This document shows, in pieces, positions 1 through 4,098 of a stretch of DNA of 6,344 bases. The notes below the pieces were generated by a model. That model worked only from the letters and a program-made list of their open reading frames with translations. It made no database searches and was not told the origin of the DNA. Source of the DNA: Cytophagales bacterium (GTDB taxonomy: Bacteria > Bacteroidota > Bacteroidia > Cytophagales > Cyclobacteriaceae); the NCBI GenBank assembly GCA_029262955.1, contig JAJCYL010000315.1, positions 1 through 6,344 of the forward strand, written 5' to 3'. Both the position numbers and the translations under genes were made by a program. How positions within the stretch are numbered: the first letter of the stretch is position 1; each line of letters opens with the position of its first letter.

Positions 1-437
1 AAGGCAACATCTGGATATTAGGTCAAGGCAAATTAGCCTTCGATGCAGATTTTAATTTGGTTGAGGATGAAAGTACTTCTGGCTATTTAAGCAGACTGAA
101 TTCAAGTAATACCATAGACCTGACAATCGAATTCAAGGAAATTACTTTCTCCACCGCAGATGACCTGGTTATTAATGAAGGCGGTGATCAGCTTTACTTT
201 AACTTCAATGGCGGCGTATGGACACTCAGCACCTCGGATACGTCTTTGCCAACAGCTCCAATGATTAGCGAGAATTTGTACGGTTTGTCTTTGGACCCAA
301 CTACAGGCAATCTCATAGGTACCGAGGCACCAGATTTTTCTTCTGGTGGTAATTTGATATTCTATGATGCTTCCGGAACTGCAATCAAAACTGTAACTGT
401 GGGCATAGCACCTAATGGCGTGGTTTACAAGAATTAA
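1..437 (+). CDS. C-terminal part of a DUF5074/YncE-like beta-propeller surface protein (5' end outside window)
   Basis: The reading frame is open from the left edge (first whole codon at base 3) to TAA at 435-437, giving 144 visible residues, so the gene starts outside the window. A TTG at 57 is not needed as a start because the frame continues upstream. The visible part shows repeated beta-propeller-like blades with short motifs such as GNIWILGQG near the left end, then YGLSLDPTTGNLIGTEAPDF, and it ends in VGIAPNGVVYKN. From memory, a tail of the form 'VGI-P-G-hydrophobic-aromatic-N' and the 'LDP..G.L...DA.D' blade are typical of DUF5074/YncE-like lipoproteins of Bacteroidota. Some of these, such as BtuG, bind vitamin B12 at the cell surface next to a TonB-dependent transporter. 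The substrate here is unknown. The N-terminus, where a lipoprotein signal would be, is not visible. The family call is fairly confident; the B12 role is only a possibility. Confidence 0.7.
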   Translation, partial: GNIWILGQGKLAFDADFNLVEDESTSGYLSRLNSSNTIDLTIEFKEITFSTADDLVINEGGDQLYFNFNGGVWTLSTSDTSLPTAPMISENLYGLSLDPTTGNLIGTEAPDFSSGGNLIFYDASGTAIKTVTVGIAPNGVVYKN

Positions 438-485
438 GAGCTCAATCCTTTCAAGGGGCCAACAGCGACAACCAGTCACCCTCAT

Positions 486-509
486 CCTCGTTGCAGGAGG
501 ACGAGATCG
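486..509. repeat. E-family dispersed repeat, copy 1
   Basis: This 24 bp element begins with a short imperfect palindrome (CCTC ... GAGG around GTTGCAG) and continues into AGGACGAGATCG. The same 12-mer occurs at 1896-1907, and a shorter relative (ACGAGGACGA) at 1931-1940. The copies lie on both outer sides of the transposase region. They look like degraded versions of one palindrome plus tail, which would fit a REP-like family. Confidence 0.5.
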
Positions 510-526
510 GGAGGCACCAGCTCCCA

Positions 527-614
527 GCTCTTTCGGATTTGTAATCCGATAGTCTAAAAGAATAAACCCTGCTCTTTCGGATTTGTAATCCGAAAGTCTC
601 AAAGGATAAATTTC
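527..614. repeat. Two tandem 44 bp units, each with a REP-like palindrome
   Basis: Each unit starts with GCT and then has an inverted repeat with arms CTTTCGGATT and AATCCGAAAG around a TGT centre. The second palindrome (574-596) is perfect; the first (530-552) has one arm mismatch (CCGATAG). The text after the palindromes is also similar (AGTCT then A/C-AAA-rich). A third, more diverged member with a TGC centre lies at 1658-1680. A 10 bp stem with a 3 base loop, in several copies around a Y1 transposase, fits a REP-type or IS200-end-type stem-loop. Confidence 0.7.
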
Positions 615-662
615 AATGTAAAATTTGAAACAATTCCTGTAAATACTTCAAACGTGAGTTAT
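605..662. repeat. 58 bp direct repeat, left copy (C1)
   Basis: This sequence is repeated at 1779-1836 in the same orientation with 57 of 58 bases identical; the only difference is TTTGAAAC against TCTGAAAC. It contains a weak inverted repeat (TTTCA ... TGAAA). The two copies bracket the transposase, its leader repeats and the relic, 1174 bp apart. Similarity this high in non-coding DNA suggests a recent duplication or a defined end of a mobile unit. Confidence 0.8.
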
Positions 663-674
663 GATGCACGAGAT

Positions 675-690
675 CGAGATTTAAAGCTCG
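675..690 (-). repeat. Small palindrome just after the transposase stop
   Basis: Bases 675-690 (CGAGATTTAAAGCTCG) form an inverted repeat with CGAG/CTCG outer arms, a TTTAAA centre and a single mismatched pair. It begins 5 bases beyond the minus-strand stop codon of the transposase. It could act as a weak 3' hairpin or be another element-end structure; there is no T-run that would make it a convincing intrinsic terminator. Confidence 0.4.
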
Positions 691-694
691 ACAA

Positions 695-1156
695 CTAATC
701 TATCCATTCAAATAGGTACTCTTCATCATACTCCAAATCAAATTTTTTTAATAGCGCAATATATTCCTCTCTGAAATTAGATTTCCTATGGTGTTCTCTT
801 TGCTTAGAGATGTATCCGATCACATTGCCAATTTGAGAATGCGAGTAGGAAAATGCACCATAGCCATTTTGCCATGAAAATTTCGAATGCAACCACTTAC
901 TGTCATTTACAAACTTTGACGATCCGGCTTTCACATCTCTGACTAAATCAGAGATAGCAATATTCGGCTTTAACCCGATTAGAATATGTACATGATCCGG
1001 CATGCAATAAATGGCCAATAACTTTTGTCCTCTATTAGAAATTATTCCCGTAATATATTTTTGCAGATCCACTCTGTACTTTTCCAATATTAGATTTTGC
1101 CTACCTTGAACTGTAAATACAATATGAATGTAGACTTGAGAATAGGTATTTGCCAT
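695..1156 (-). CDS. tnpA: IS200/IS605-like (REP-associated type) Y1 HUH transposase
   Basis: This 153-residue protein belongs to the Y1 transposase family, which cuts and rejoins single-stranded DNA at hairpins using a tyrosine. The metal-binding HUH motif is visible as H55-V-H57 in MPDHVHILIG, and the likely nucleophile is Y115 in VIGYISKQREHH. The blocks ISDLVRDVKAGSSK and WQNGYGAFSYSHSQ and the C-terminal EYLFEW are, from memory, characteristic of the ~150 aa Bacteroidota members. Its length matches the family, so it seems intact. No TnpB/accessory gene is nearby. The start ATG (1154-1156) is supported by AGGAG six bases upstream, but that site lies inside a hairpin (1162-1174). The many palindromes around it favour a REP-associated (RAYT-like) domesticated or semi-mobile transposase over a classical insertion sequence; the two cannot be separated from one window. 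Confidence 0.92.
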   Translation of the reverse strand: MANTYSQVYIHIVFTVQGRQNLILEKYRVDLQKYITGIISNRGQKLLAIYCMPDHVHILIGLKPNIAISDLVRDVKAGSSKFVNDSKWLHSKFSWQNGYGAFSYSHSQIGNVIGYISKQREHHRKSNFREEYIALLKKFDLEYDEEYLFEWID

Positions 1157-1322
1157 GGGTCGCTCCTCTGGAGCTAATATATAACGTTTTTGTTTCTATA
1201 GACGGTTCGTCCCTACGGGACTTTCATAAATAATCGGCATTTCGCTCCAATTTAGCACCGTAGCATAATTTGATTGTGGCAATAGCTGGATATTTAGCAC
1301 CGTAGGTGCAAACAGTGTATAG
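1157..1322 (-). repeat. Transposase leader repeat, copy A1 (166 bp)
   Basis: This block directly abuts the transposase start codon and is repeated at 1355-1519 with about 10 substitutions and one single-base deletion (about 93% identity). It contains a series of 13-base palindromes of 5 bp stem and 3 base loop: GCTCCTCTGGAGC (1162-1174), GTCCCTACGGGAC (1209-1221) and GCACCGTAGGTGC (1297-1309). It also holds two copies of TTTAGCACCGTAG (1251-1263, 1293-1305). On the minus strand it would form the 5' leader of the transposase mRNA and probably one end of the element. Confidence 0.8.
1162..1174 (-). promoter_or_regulatory. Hairpin containing the transposase ribosome-binding site
   Basis: Read on the minus strand, the sequence is GCTCCAGAGGAGC, then CGACCC? 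no further pairing is seen before the ATG: the spacer from AGGAG to ATG is CGACCC. The stem pairs GCTCC with GGAGC, so most of the AGGAG Shine-Dalgarno is in the stem and loop. Folding would hide the ribosome-binding site and lower translation. This is an inference from the sequence; Bacteroidota depend less on Shine-Dalgarno pairing than many bacteria, so the effect could be small. Confidence 0.5.
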
Positions 1323-1350
1323 TCATATCGAGGTTGATATCCGGGAATGA
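1323..1350. repeat. B-family 28 bp repeat, copy 1
   Basis: Bases 1323-1350 match 1691-1718 in the same orientation at 25 of 28 positions (core GAGGTTGATATCCGGGAAT against GAGGTTGAAATCCGGGAAT). This copy fills the junction between leader copies A1 and A2, exactly where a transposase gene would be expected in front of A2. Confidence 0.6.
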
Positions 1351-1354
1351 GATT

Positions 1355-1519
1355 GGGTCGCTCCTCTGGAGCTATTTTATAACGTTTTTGCTTCTATAGA
1401 CGGTTCGTCCCTTCGGGACTTTCATTACTATTCGGCAGTTCGCTCCAATTTAGCACCGTAGCATAATATGATTGTGGCAATACCTGGATATTTAGCACCG
1501 TAGTGCAAACAGTGTATAG
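1355..1519 (-). repeat. Transposase leader repeat, copy A2 (165 bp), without a gene
   Basis: This is the second copy of the leader block next to the transposase. It keeps the ribosome-site hairpin (1360-1372), the GTCCC/GGGAC hairpin (1407-1419, loop now TTC) and a GCAC/GTGC stem (1495-1506). The loop change at 1412-1414 leaves the stem intact. Where copy A1 has the ATG, this copy has AAT, and no transposase coding sequence follows; a B-family repeat and the A1 copy come next instead. It therefore looks like a solo leader or a non-autonomous end. Confidence 0.75.
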
Positions 1520-1542
1520 CACGATAATATAGCCTGCTAATA

Positions 1543-1555
1543 GCGCTGTAAGTGC
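1543..1555. repeat. 13-base 5-3-5 palindrome
   Basis: GCGCTGTAAGTGC can form a 5 bp stem (one G-T pair) with a GTA loop. Size and loop are the same as in the GCACCGTAGGTGC element of leader copy A1, and it is followed by GCGACC. It seems to be a diverged member of the same palindrome family outside the two leader copies. Confidence 0.4.
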
Positions 1556-1588
1556 GACCTGCATAGTTGTCTAACCTTCAGTGGGTTA

Positions 1589-1607
1589 TTCAGATTTCAA
1601 ATCTGAA
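1589..1607. repeat. Perfect 19-base palindrome
   Basis: TTCAGATTTCAAATCTGAA has two 9-base arms around a single C. A related but imperfect hairpin lies at 1719-1743. The palindrome sits ten bases left of the transposase relic, so it may be a third type of element-end structure. Confidence 0.6.
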
Positions 1608-1617
1608 GATGCTATAG

Positions 1618-1648
1618 AGCTGAACATCTAATCTATCATTTCAAATAG
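1618..1648 (-). pseudogene. Relic of a second transposase 3' end
   Basis: Bases 1618-1648 match 685-715, the end of the intact transposase gene plus its first 10 downstream bases, at 26 of 31 positions. In the same minus-strand frame the relic reads L-F-E-M-I-D-stop, against L-F-E-W-I-D-stop in the intact gene. The rest of the coding sequence is absent. The match is short, so chance or shared element-end sequence cannot be fully excluded, but the conserved position of the stop codon favours a deleted copy. Confidence 0.5.
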
Positions 1649-1657
1649 ACCCCAGCC

Positions 1658-1680
1658 CTTTAGGATTTGCAATCCGAAAG
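1658..1680. repeat. REP-like palindrome, third copy
   Basis: The arms CTTTAGGATT and AATCCGAAAG pair with one mismatch around a TGC centre. It is the same family as the two tandem units at 527-614, including the preceding GCC/GCT and the following CCTCAAA, and it sits on the opposite side of the transposase. Confidence 0.65.
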
Positions 1681-1690
1681 CCTCAAATAA

Positions 1691-1718
1691 TCATAACGAG
1701 GTTGAAATCCGGGAATAA
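1691..1718. repeat. B-family 28 bp repeat, copy 2
   Basis: This is the second copy of the 28 bp sequence at 1323-1350 (three differences). It follows the third REP-like palindrome by 10 bases and precedes the hairpin cluster at 1719-1777. Confidence 0.6.
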
Positions 1719-1777
1719 ATTTTCAGATTGCATATTTGAAAATGCTACAGTTTCATTTTGTGAAACCCCATTTGGGG
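1719..1777. repeat. Cluster of three adjacent hairpins
   Basis: Three inverted repeats follow each other almost without gaps. At 1719-1743 a 10 bp AT-rich stem (one G-T pair) has a 5 base loop. At 1750-1766 GTTTCA pairs with TGAAAC around TTTTG. At 1766-1777 CCCCA pairs with TGGGG around TT. The last shares its stem with the CCCCA/TGGGG hairpin at 2950-2969 in front of the MBL gene. The right 58 bp repeat begins two bases further on. Confidence 0.55.
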
Positions 1778-1778
1778 A

Positions 1779-1836
1779 GATAAATTTCAATGTAAAATCT
1801 GAAACAATTCCTGTAAATACTTCAAACGTGAGTTAT
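1779..1836. repeat. 58 bp direct repeat, right copy (C2)
   Basis: This matches the left copy at 605-662 with a single substitution and in the same orientation. Similarity stops abruptly on both sides (GGGGA against AAAGG on the left, AACGA against GATGC on the right), which defines the repeat length. Confidence 0.8.
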
Positions 1837-1883
1837 AACGAATACGTGAACTTTCACTTAAAATCCAGCCAGCATAAGTAAAT

Positions 1884-1940
1884 CTCTTGCAAACGAGGAC
1901 GAGATCGTGGTCTTTTTCTACCTTGCTGCAACGAGGACGA
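1884..1940. repeat. E-family dispersed repeats, copies 2 and 3
   Basis: Copy 2 (1884-1907) has TTGCAAACGAGG followed by ACGAGATCG, and shares the 12-mer AGGACGAGATCG with the copy at 486-509. Copy 3 (1921-1940) has CCTTGCTGCAACGAGG followed by ACGA. Both look like damaged versions of one palindrome with CCTCG/CGAGG arms around a TGCA centre. They form the outer right edge of the repeat island, as copy 1 forms the outer left edge. Confidence 0.5.
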
Positions 1941-2054
1941 AGTAAAAGAGGAGGCATTTATGGATTTGGTGATTGTCAGGTACGAGTTTTATATGATCAA
2001 ATGGCCTCATTTCGGAGGCTCCTAAACATCTTAATGATCTGAGAATCCGTTTAA

Positions 2055-2885
2055 ATGCAAATGTTGGCCACAGGACAACTTCAACTACCATCACTCAGAA
2101 GGCACCTGCCATTCCTGGCGGTTTTTACCTTCATAGCCATTGCGCTATTTTCCCAGCATTTGATCTTCAATAGTGTTGAAGGCACATTCTTTTCAAAGAC
2201 CAAAATACTCTTATCCCAGATCTTAGTTTTTAATCTCTACGCACTGCTAATTCCTGTATTTATTCATCTGGCTAAACAGTATCCGCTTTCATCTCAAAGA
2301 CTCCTTTCAAACCTGGCCGTTCATATACTAACCAGTATTGTGACATCTGCCCTTCACCTATTGCTTTCCCAGATTATTTATCATTTGCTGTGGGAAATGG
2401 TAGACGAAACGTTTTATAGTAAACTCACGCTTCTGTTTAAACGATGGTTATACGTCGAGATATTAATATACTGGGTCATTATTATTGTCACCAATAGCAA
2501 GAAGGCAATTGACAAAAAAGATACAGCTCCTACAACCCAAAAATTTGCAGTCAAGCATAAAGGTCGAACCATATTTCTTGATCTTAACGAGGTCAACTGG
2601 CTACAAGCATATGATGCCTATGTGAAGGTATACACAGATCAAAAGGTCTATCTGAAACGAAGTAAAATCAGCGAAATTGAAAAGCATCTCCCTCAAAGTC
2701 AATTTCAAAGAATACATCGTTCATCAATTGTTAATATCTCTAAGATCAAAGCGATGGAGCCCTATTCCAACGGAGAACAATTCATCATTTTAGAAAGTGA
2801 TGAAAAACTAAAACTAAGCAGGAGTTACAAGGGAAAGTTGGACCAACTCATTCCTTCAAATCTGATAAGATCGCCAATACGCTAA
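2055..2885 (+). CDS. Membrane-anchored LytTR-family transcriptional regulator
   Basis: This 276-residue protein has four hydrophobic segments at roughly residues 18-38, 51-73, 87-112 and 132-146, followed by a short charged linker and a C-terminal LytTR DNA-binding domain at about 164-266. LytTR hallmarks are visible: the DLNEVNWLQAYDAYVKVYT block (176-194), the FQRIHRSSIVNISKI block (217-231) and LKLSRSYKGKL near the end (252-262). The family binds DNA through a beta-rich domain. This form lacks a response-regulator receiver domain, so it probably senses something at the membrane or through a partner rather than by phosphorylation. Two ATG codons (2055, 2061) are possible starts; the first is used here and neither has a strong ribosome site. 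No sensor kinase is adjacent. The MBL hydrolase gene follows on the same strand after 101 bp and is a possible target or partner, which is only inference. Confidence 0.92.
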   Translation: MQMLATGQLQLPSLRRHLPFLAVFTFIAIALFSQHLIFNSVEGTFFSKTKILLSQILVFNLYALLIPVFIHLAKQYPLSSQRLLSNLAVHILTSIVTSALHLLLSQIIYHLLWEMVDETFYSKLTLLFKRWLYVEILIYWVIIIVTNSKKAIDKKDTAPTTQKFAVKHKGRTIFLDLNEVNWLQAYDAYVKVYTDQKVYLKRSKISEIEKHLPQSQFQRIHRSSIVNISKIKAMEPYSNGEQFIILESDEKLKLSRSYKGKLDQLIPSNLIRSPIR

Positions 2886-2949
2886 CACTTCACCAAGTTT
2901 TTTGCACAATCTGCGTGATAACTCAATGGCTAACTCTATTCCTCTAATC

Positions 2950-2969
2950 TCCCCACGTAGTATTGGGGA
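2950..2969 (+). terminator. Stem-loop between the LytTR and MBL genes
   Basis: TCCCCA (2950-2955) pairs with TGGGGA (2964-2969) around an 8 base loop. No T-run follows; the sequence continues AACAAACAAATTAG. It may attenuate read-through from the LytTR gene, affect the leader of the MBL gene, or be a stray palindrome, since CCCCA/TGGGG also occurs at 1766-1777 in the repeat island. The structure is clear; the role is not. Confidence 0.3.
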
Positions 2970-2986
2970 AACAAACAAATTAGAGA

Positions 2987-3895
2987 ATGAAGCGGAAATT
3001 ATTAAGAATCTCTTTATGGGTTATCGGGACGCTATTCACCATTACATTGACAGGTTTTATATGGTTGAGTGTAAAGTTTAACACCCATCAGGTAACTGAT
3101 AACATTTATATGATTTCTTCACCAACTGGTGCAAATCTGACTGTTTATAAAAGCGATCAGGGCCTTTTCGTAGTAGATACCCAATTGAAAGTTCTCAACT
3201 TTTTCATTAAACGTCACATTAATAATATTTCCAAACAGCCAATTAAATACATAGTAAATACGCATTGGCACCCGGATCATAACGGTGGTAATGCCAAACT
3301 TGGTGAAAATGCCGTGATTATAGGACACGAAAATTTAAAGAAAAGAATGCAGTCAGCACAAAAAGGATATGGTCTGACAAAACCAGGGAGTAGTCATGAC
3401 TTCAAACCCAGAAAAGCTGAAGACCTGCCAACTAAATTATTTACAGATACATTGATCATTTCGTTTAATAATGAAGACATCAATATTTTCCATGTTCCCA
3501 ATTCGCACACTGATACAGATGCGGTAGTCTACTTCAAAAAATCCAATGTCCTGTGTGTTGGCGACTTAGTTTGGAAAGACAAATTCCCCTATGTAGATAA
3601 TTTCAATGAAGGAAGCGTTCTTGGTTTAAACAAGGCGTTAAGCACCTTGATAGCAATCACCAATTCAAACACCAAAGTAATCTCGGGCCATAGTGATATA
3701 AGCTCTAGAAATGACATGATTGAAACCAATCAGATGATTAGCAAATCCATAGACTTTGTGCAAAGCAGGATTTCGAAAAATCTAAGCTTAACTCAAATCC
3801 AGGAAGAAGGACTGTCTTCTGATATGCAAAGTTGGGCCAGTGATTTGGTTCCTGAGAAGAATTGGATTGAGATGGTTTATAAGAGCCTTAACTAA
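2987..3895 (+). CDS. Membrane-anchored MBL-fold metallo-hydrolase
   Basis: This 302-residue protein starts with a basic stretch and one hydrophobic segment (about residues 5-29) that works as a signal anchor or uncleaved signal, so the enzyme domain should face the periplasm. The metallo-beta-lactamase fold is shown by the full set of expected metal ligands: H93, H95, D97 and H98 in NTHWHPDHNGG, H174 in PNSHTDTDAV, D193 in CVGDLV and H235 in ISGHSD. An aspartate rather than a cysteine at position 193 argues against a class B1 beta-lactamase. NTHWHPDHNGGN resembles the broad SoxH/quinoprotein-relay-like hydrolases, whose substrates are mostly unknown. The ATG at 2987 is preceded by an A-rich leader (ACAAACAAATTAGAGA) without a strong Shine-Dalgarno. 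It follows the LytTR gene on the same strand and converges with the redox gene at 4099-5253. Confidence 0.9.
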   Translation: MKRKLLRISLWVIGTLFTITLTGFIWLSVKFNTHQVTDNIYMISSPTGANLTVYKSDQGLFVVDTQLKVLNFFIKRHINNISKQPIKYIVNTHWHPDHNGGNAKLGENAVIIGHENLKKRMQSAQKGYGLTKPGSSHDFKPRKAEDLPTKLFTDTLIISFNNEDINIFHVPNSHTDTDAVVYFKKSNVLCVGDLVWKDKFPYVDNFNEGSVLGLNKALSTLIAITNSNTKVISGHSDISSRNDMIETNQMISKSIDFVQSRISKNLSLTQIQEEGLSSDMQSWASDLVPEKNWIEMVYKSLN

Positions 3896-3950
3896 TGCTA
3901 CTCAAAATTTATTCTCGAGATTATTTAACAGAGAAGAGAGTAGGGAGCTT

Positions 3951-3993
3951 CACAGATAACAACTCTGAGTTTATCTCTGTGATCTCTGAGTTA
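3951..3993. repeat. CTCTGTG/CTCTGAG-type repeat in the convergent intergenic region
   Basis: The stretch has CTCTGAGTT twice (3963-3971 and 3985-3993), with ATCTCTGTGATCTCTGAG between and over the second. The palindrome AACTCTGAGTT lies at 3961-3971, and CACAG (3951-3955) can pair with CTGTG (3977-3981) to enclose it. From memory, short tandem CTCTGTG/CTCTGCG-like segments recur between genes in many environmental bacteria; what they do is not clear. The remaining bases of 3896-4098 hold no gene. Confidence 0.4.
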
Positions 3994-4066
3994 CAATTTT
4001 TATCAGCTAATACTGTGGAATTCCTTCGAAACGATTGAAGAATCTGCCTAAGAGATTGTAACCATC

Positions 4067-4090
4067 CCTTTAATCTCCAATGATTAAAGG
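4067..4090. terminator. 9 bp inverted repeat between convergent genes (possible bidirectional terminator)
   Basis: CCTTTAATC (4067-4075) pairs perfectly with GATTAAAGG (4082-4090) around TCCAAT. It lies 8 bases after the stop of the minus-strand redox gene and 171 bases after the MBL gene. The stem is AT-rich and neither side has a classical T-run, so termination is plausible from position but not proven. Confidence 0.45.
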
Positions 4091-4098
4091 TTGAACAT

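Larger units (their letters stand above)
438..694. other. Gene-free left flank of the transposase, filled with short repeats
   Basis: No credible gene was found here. The minus-strand open frame that crosses 102-602 mostly overlaps the real beta-propeller gene and then runs through palindromes, so it is treated as a shadow. The stretch holds an E-family repeat (486-509), two tandem 44 bp palindrome units (527-614), the left copy of the 58 bp direct repeat (605-662) and a small palindrome next to the transposase stop (675-690). No clear terminator for the upstream gene was seen right after its stop. Confidence 0.6.
605..1836 (-). mobile_element. Candidate transposable unit bounded by 58 bp direct repeats
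   Basis: The segment from the left to the right 58 bp repeat contains one intact HUH/Y1 transposase gene, two copies of its leader, several palindromes and a short transposase relic, and no other gene. IS200/IS605 and REP-associated transposases normally act on subterminal hairpins rather than on long direct repeats, and no target duplication is expected for them. The direct repeats may therefore mark a unit of duplication rather than true IS ends. The outer limits are uncertain, since related repeats also lie outside at 486-509 and 1884-1940. Confidence 0.4.
1520..2054. other. Gene-free right flank of the island, rich in palindromes
   Basis: No convincing gene was found. The stretch contains a 13-base hairpin with a GTA loop (1543-1555), a 19-base palindrome, the transposase relic, a third REP-like palindrome, the second B repeat, AT-rich and GC-rich hairpins (1719-1777), the right 58 bp repeat, two E-family repeats and a GCCTC/GAGGC hairpin (2004-2019) upstream of the LytTR gene. 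The promoter of the LytTR gene should lie in the last 100-200 bases, but no clear Bacteroidota promoter motif pair could be assigned. Confidence 0.55.

Noticed and set aside
102..602. A 166-codon open frame on the minus strand
   Set aside because: It overlaps the beta-propeller gene on the opposite strand for most of its length and then runs through palindromic repeats. The product is rich in Arg, Cys and Trp with no recognisable domain, and no ribosome site supports it.
527..1836. CRISPR array suggested by several spaced repeats
   Set aside because: The repeats belong to different families, differ in length and spacing, and have no regular unique spacers; no cas genes are present.
1960..2025. 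A 21-codon open frame (MDLVIVRYEFYMIKWPHFGGS) preceded by AGAGGAGG, upstream of the LytTR gene
   Set aside because: The Shine-Dalgarno-like sequence is better explained as part of the E-family repeat tail (GGGAGGCA occurs at the left copy too), and the phylum relies little on such sites. A leader peptide is possible, but nothing in the sequence supports it beyond the ATG and the purine run.
2414..3328. Minus-strand open frames at 2414-2596 and 3119-3328
   Set aside because: They are antisense shadows of the LytTR and MBL genes, both of which have clear family motifs on the plus strand.
2987..3895. Class B1 metallo-beta-lactamase (antibiotic resistance)
   Set aside because: The position of the B1 cysteine ligand is an aspartate (D193) and the HWHPDH context matches general MBL hydrolases. 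Resistance cannot be claimed.
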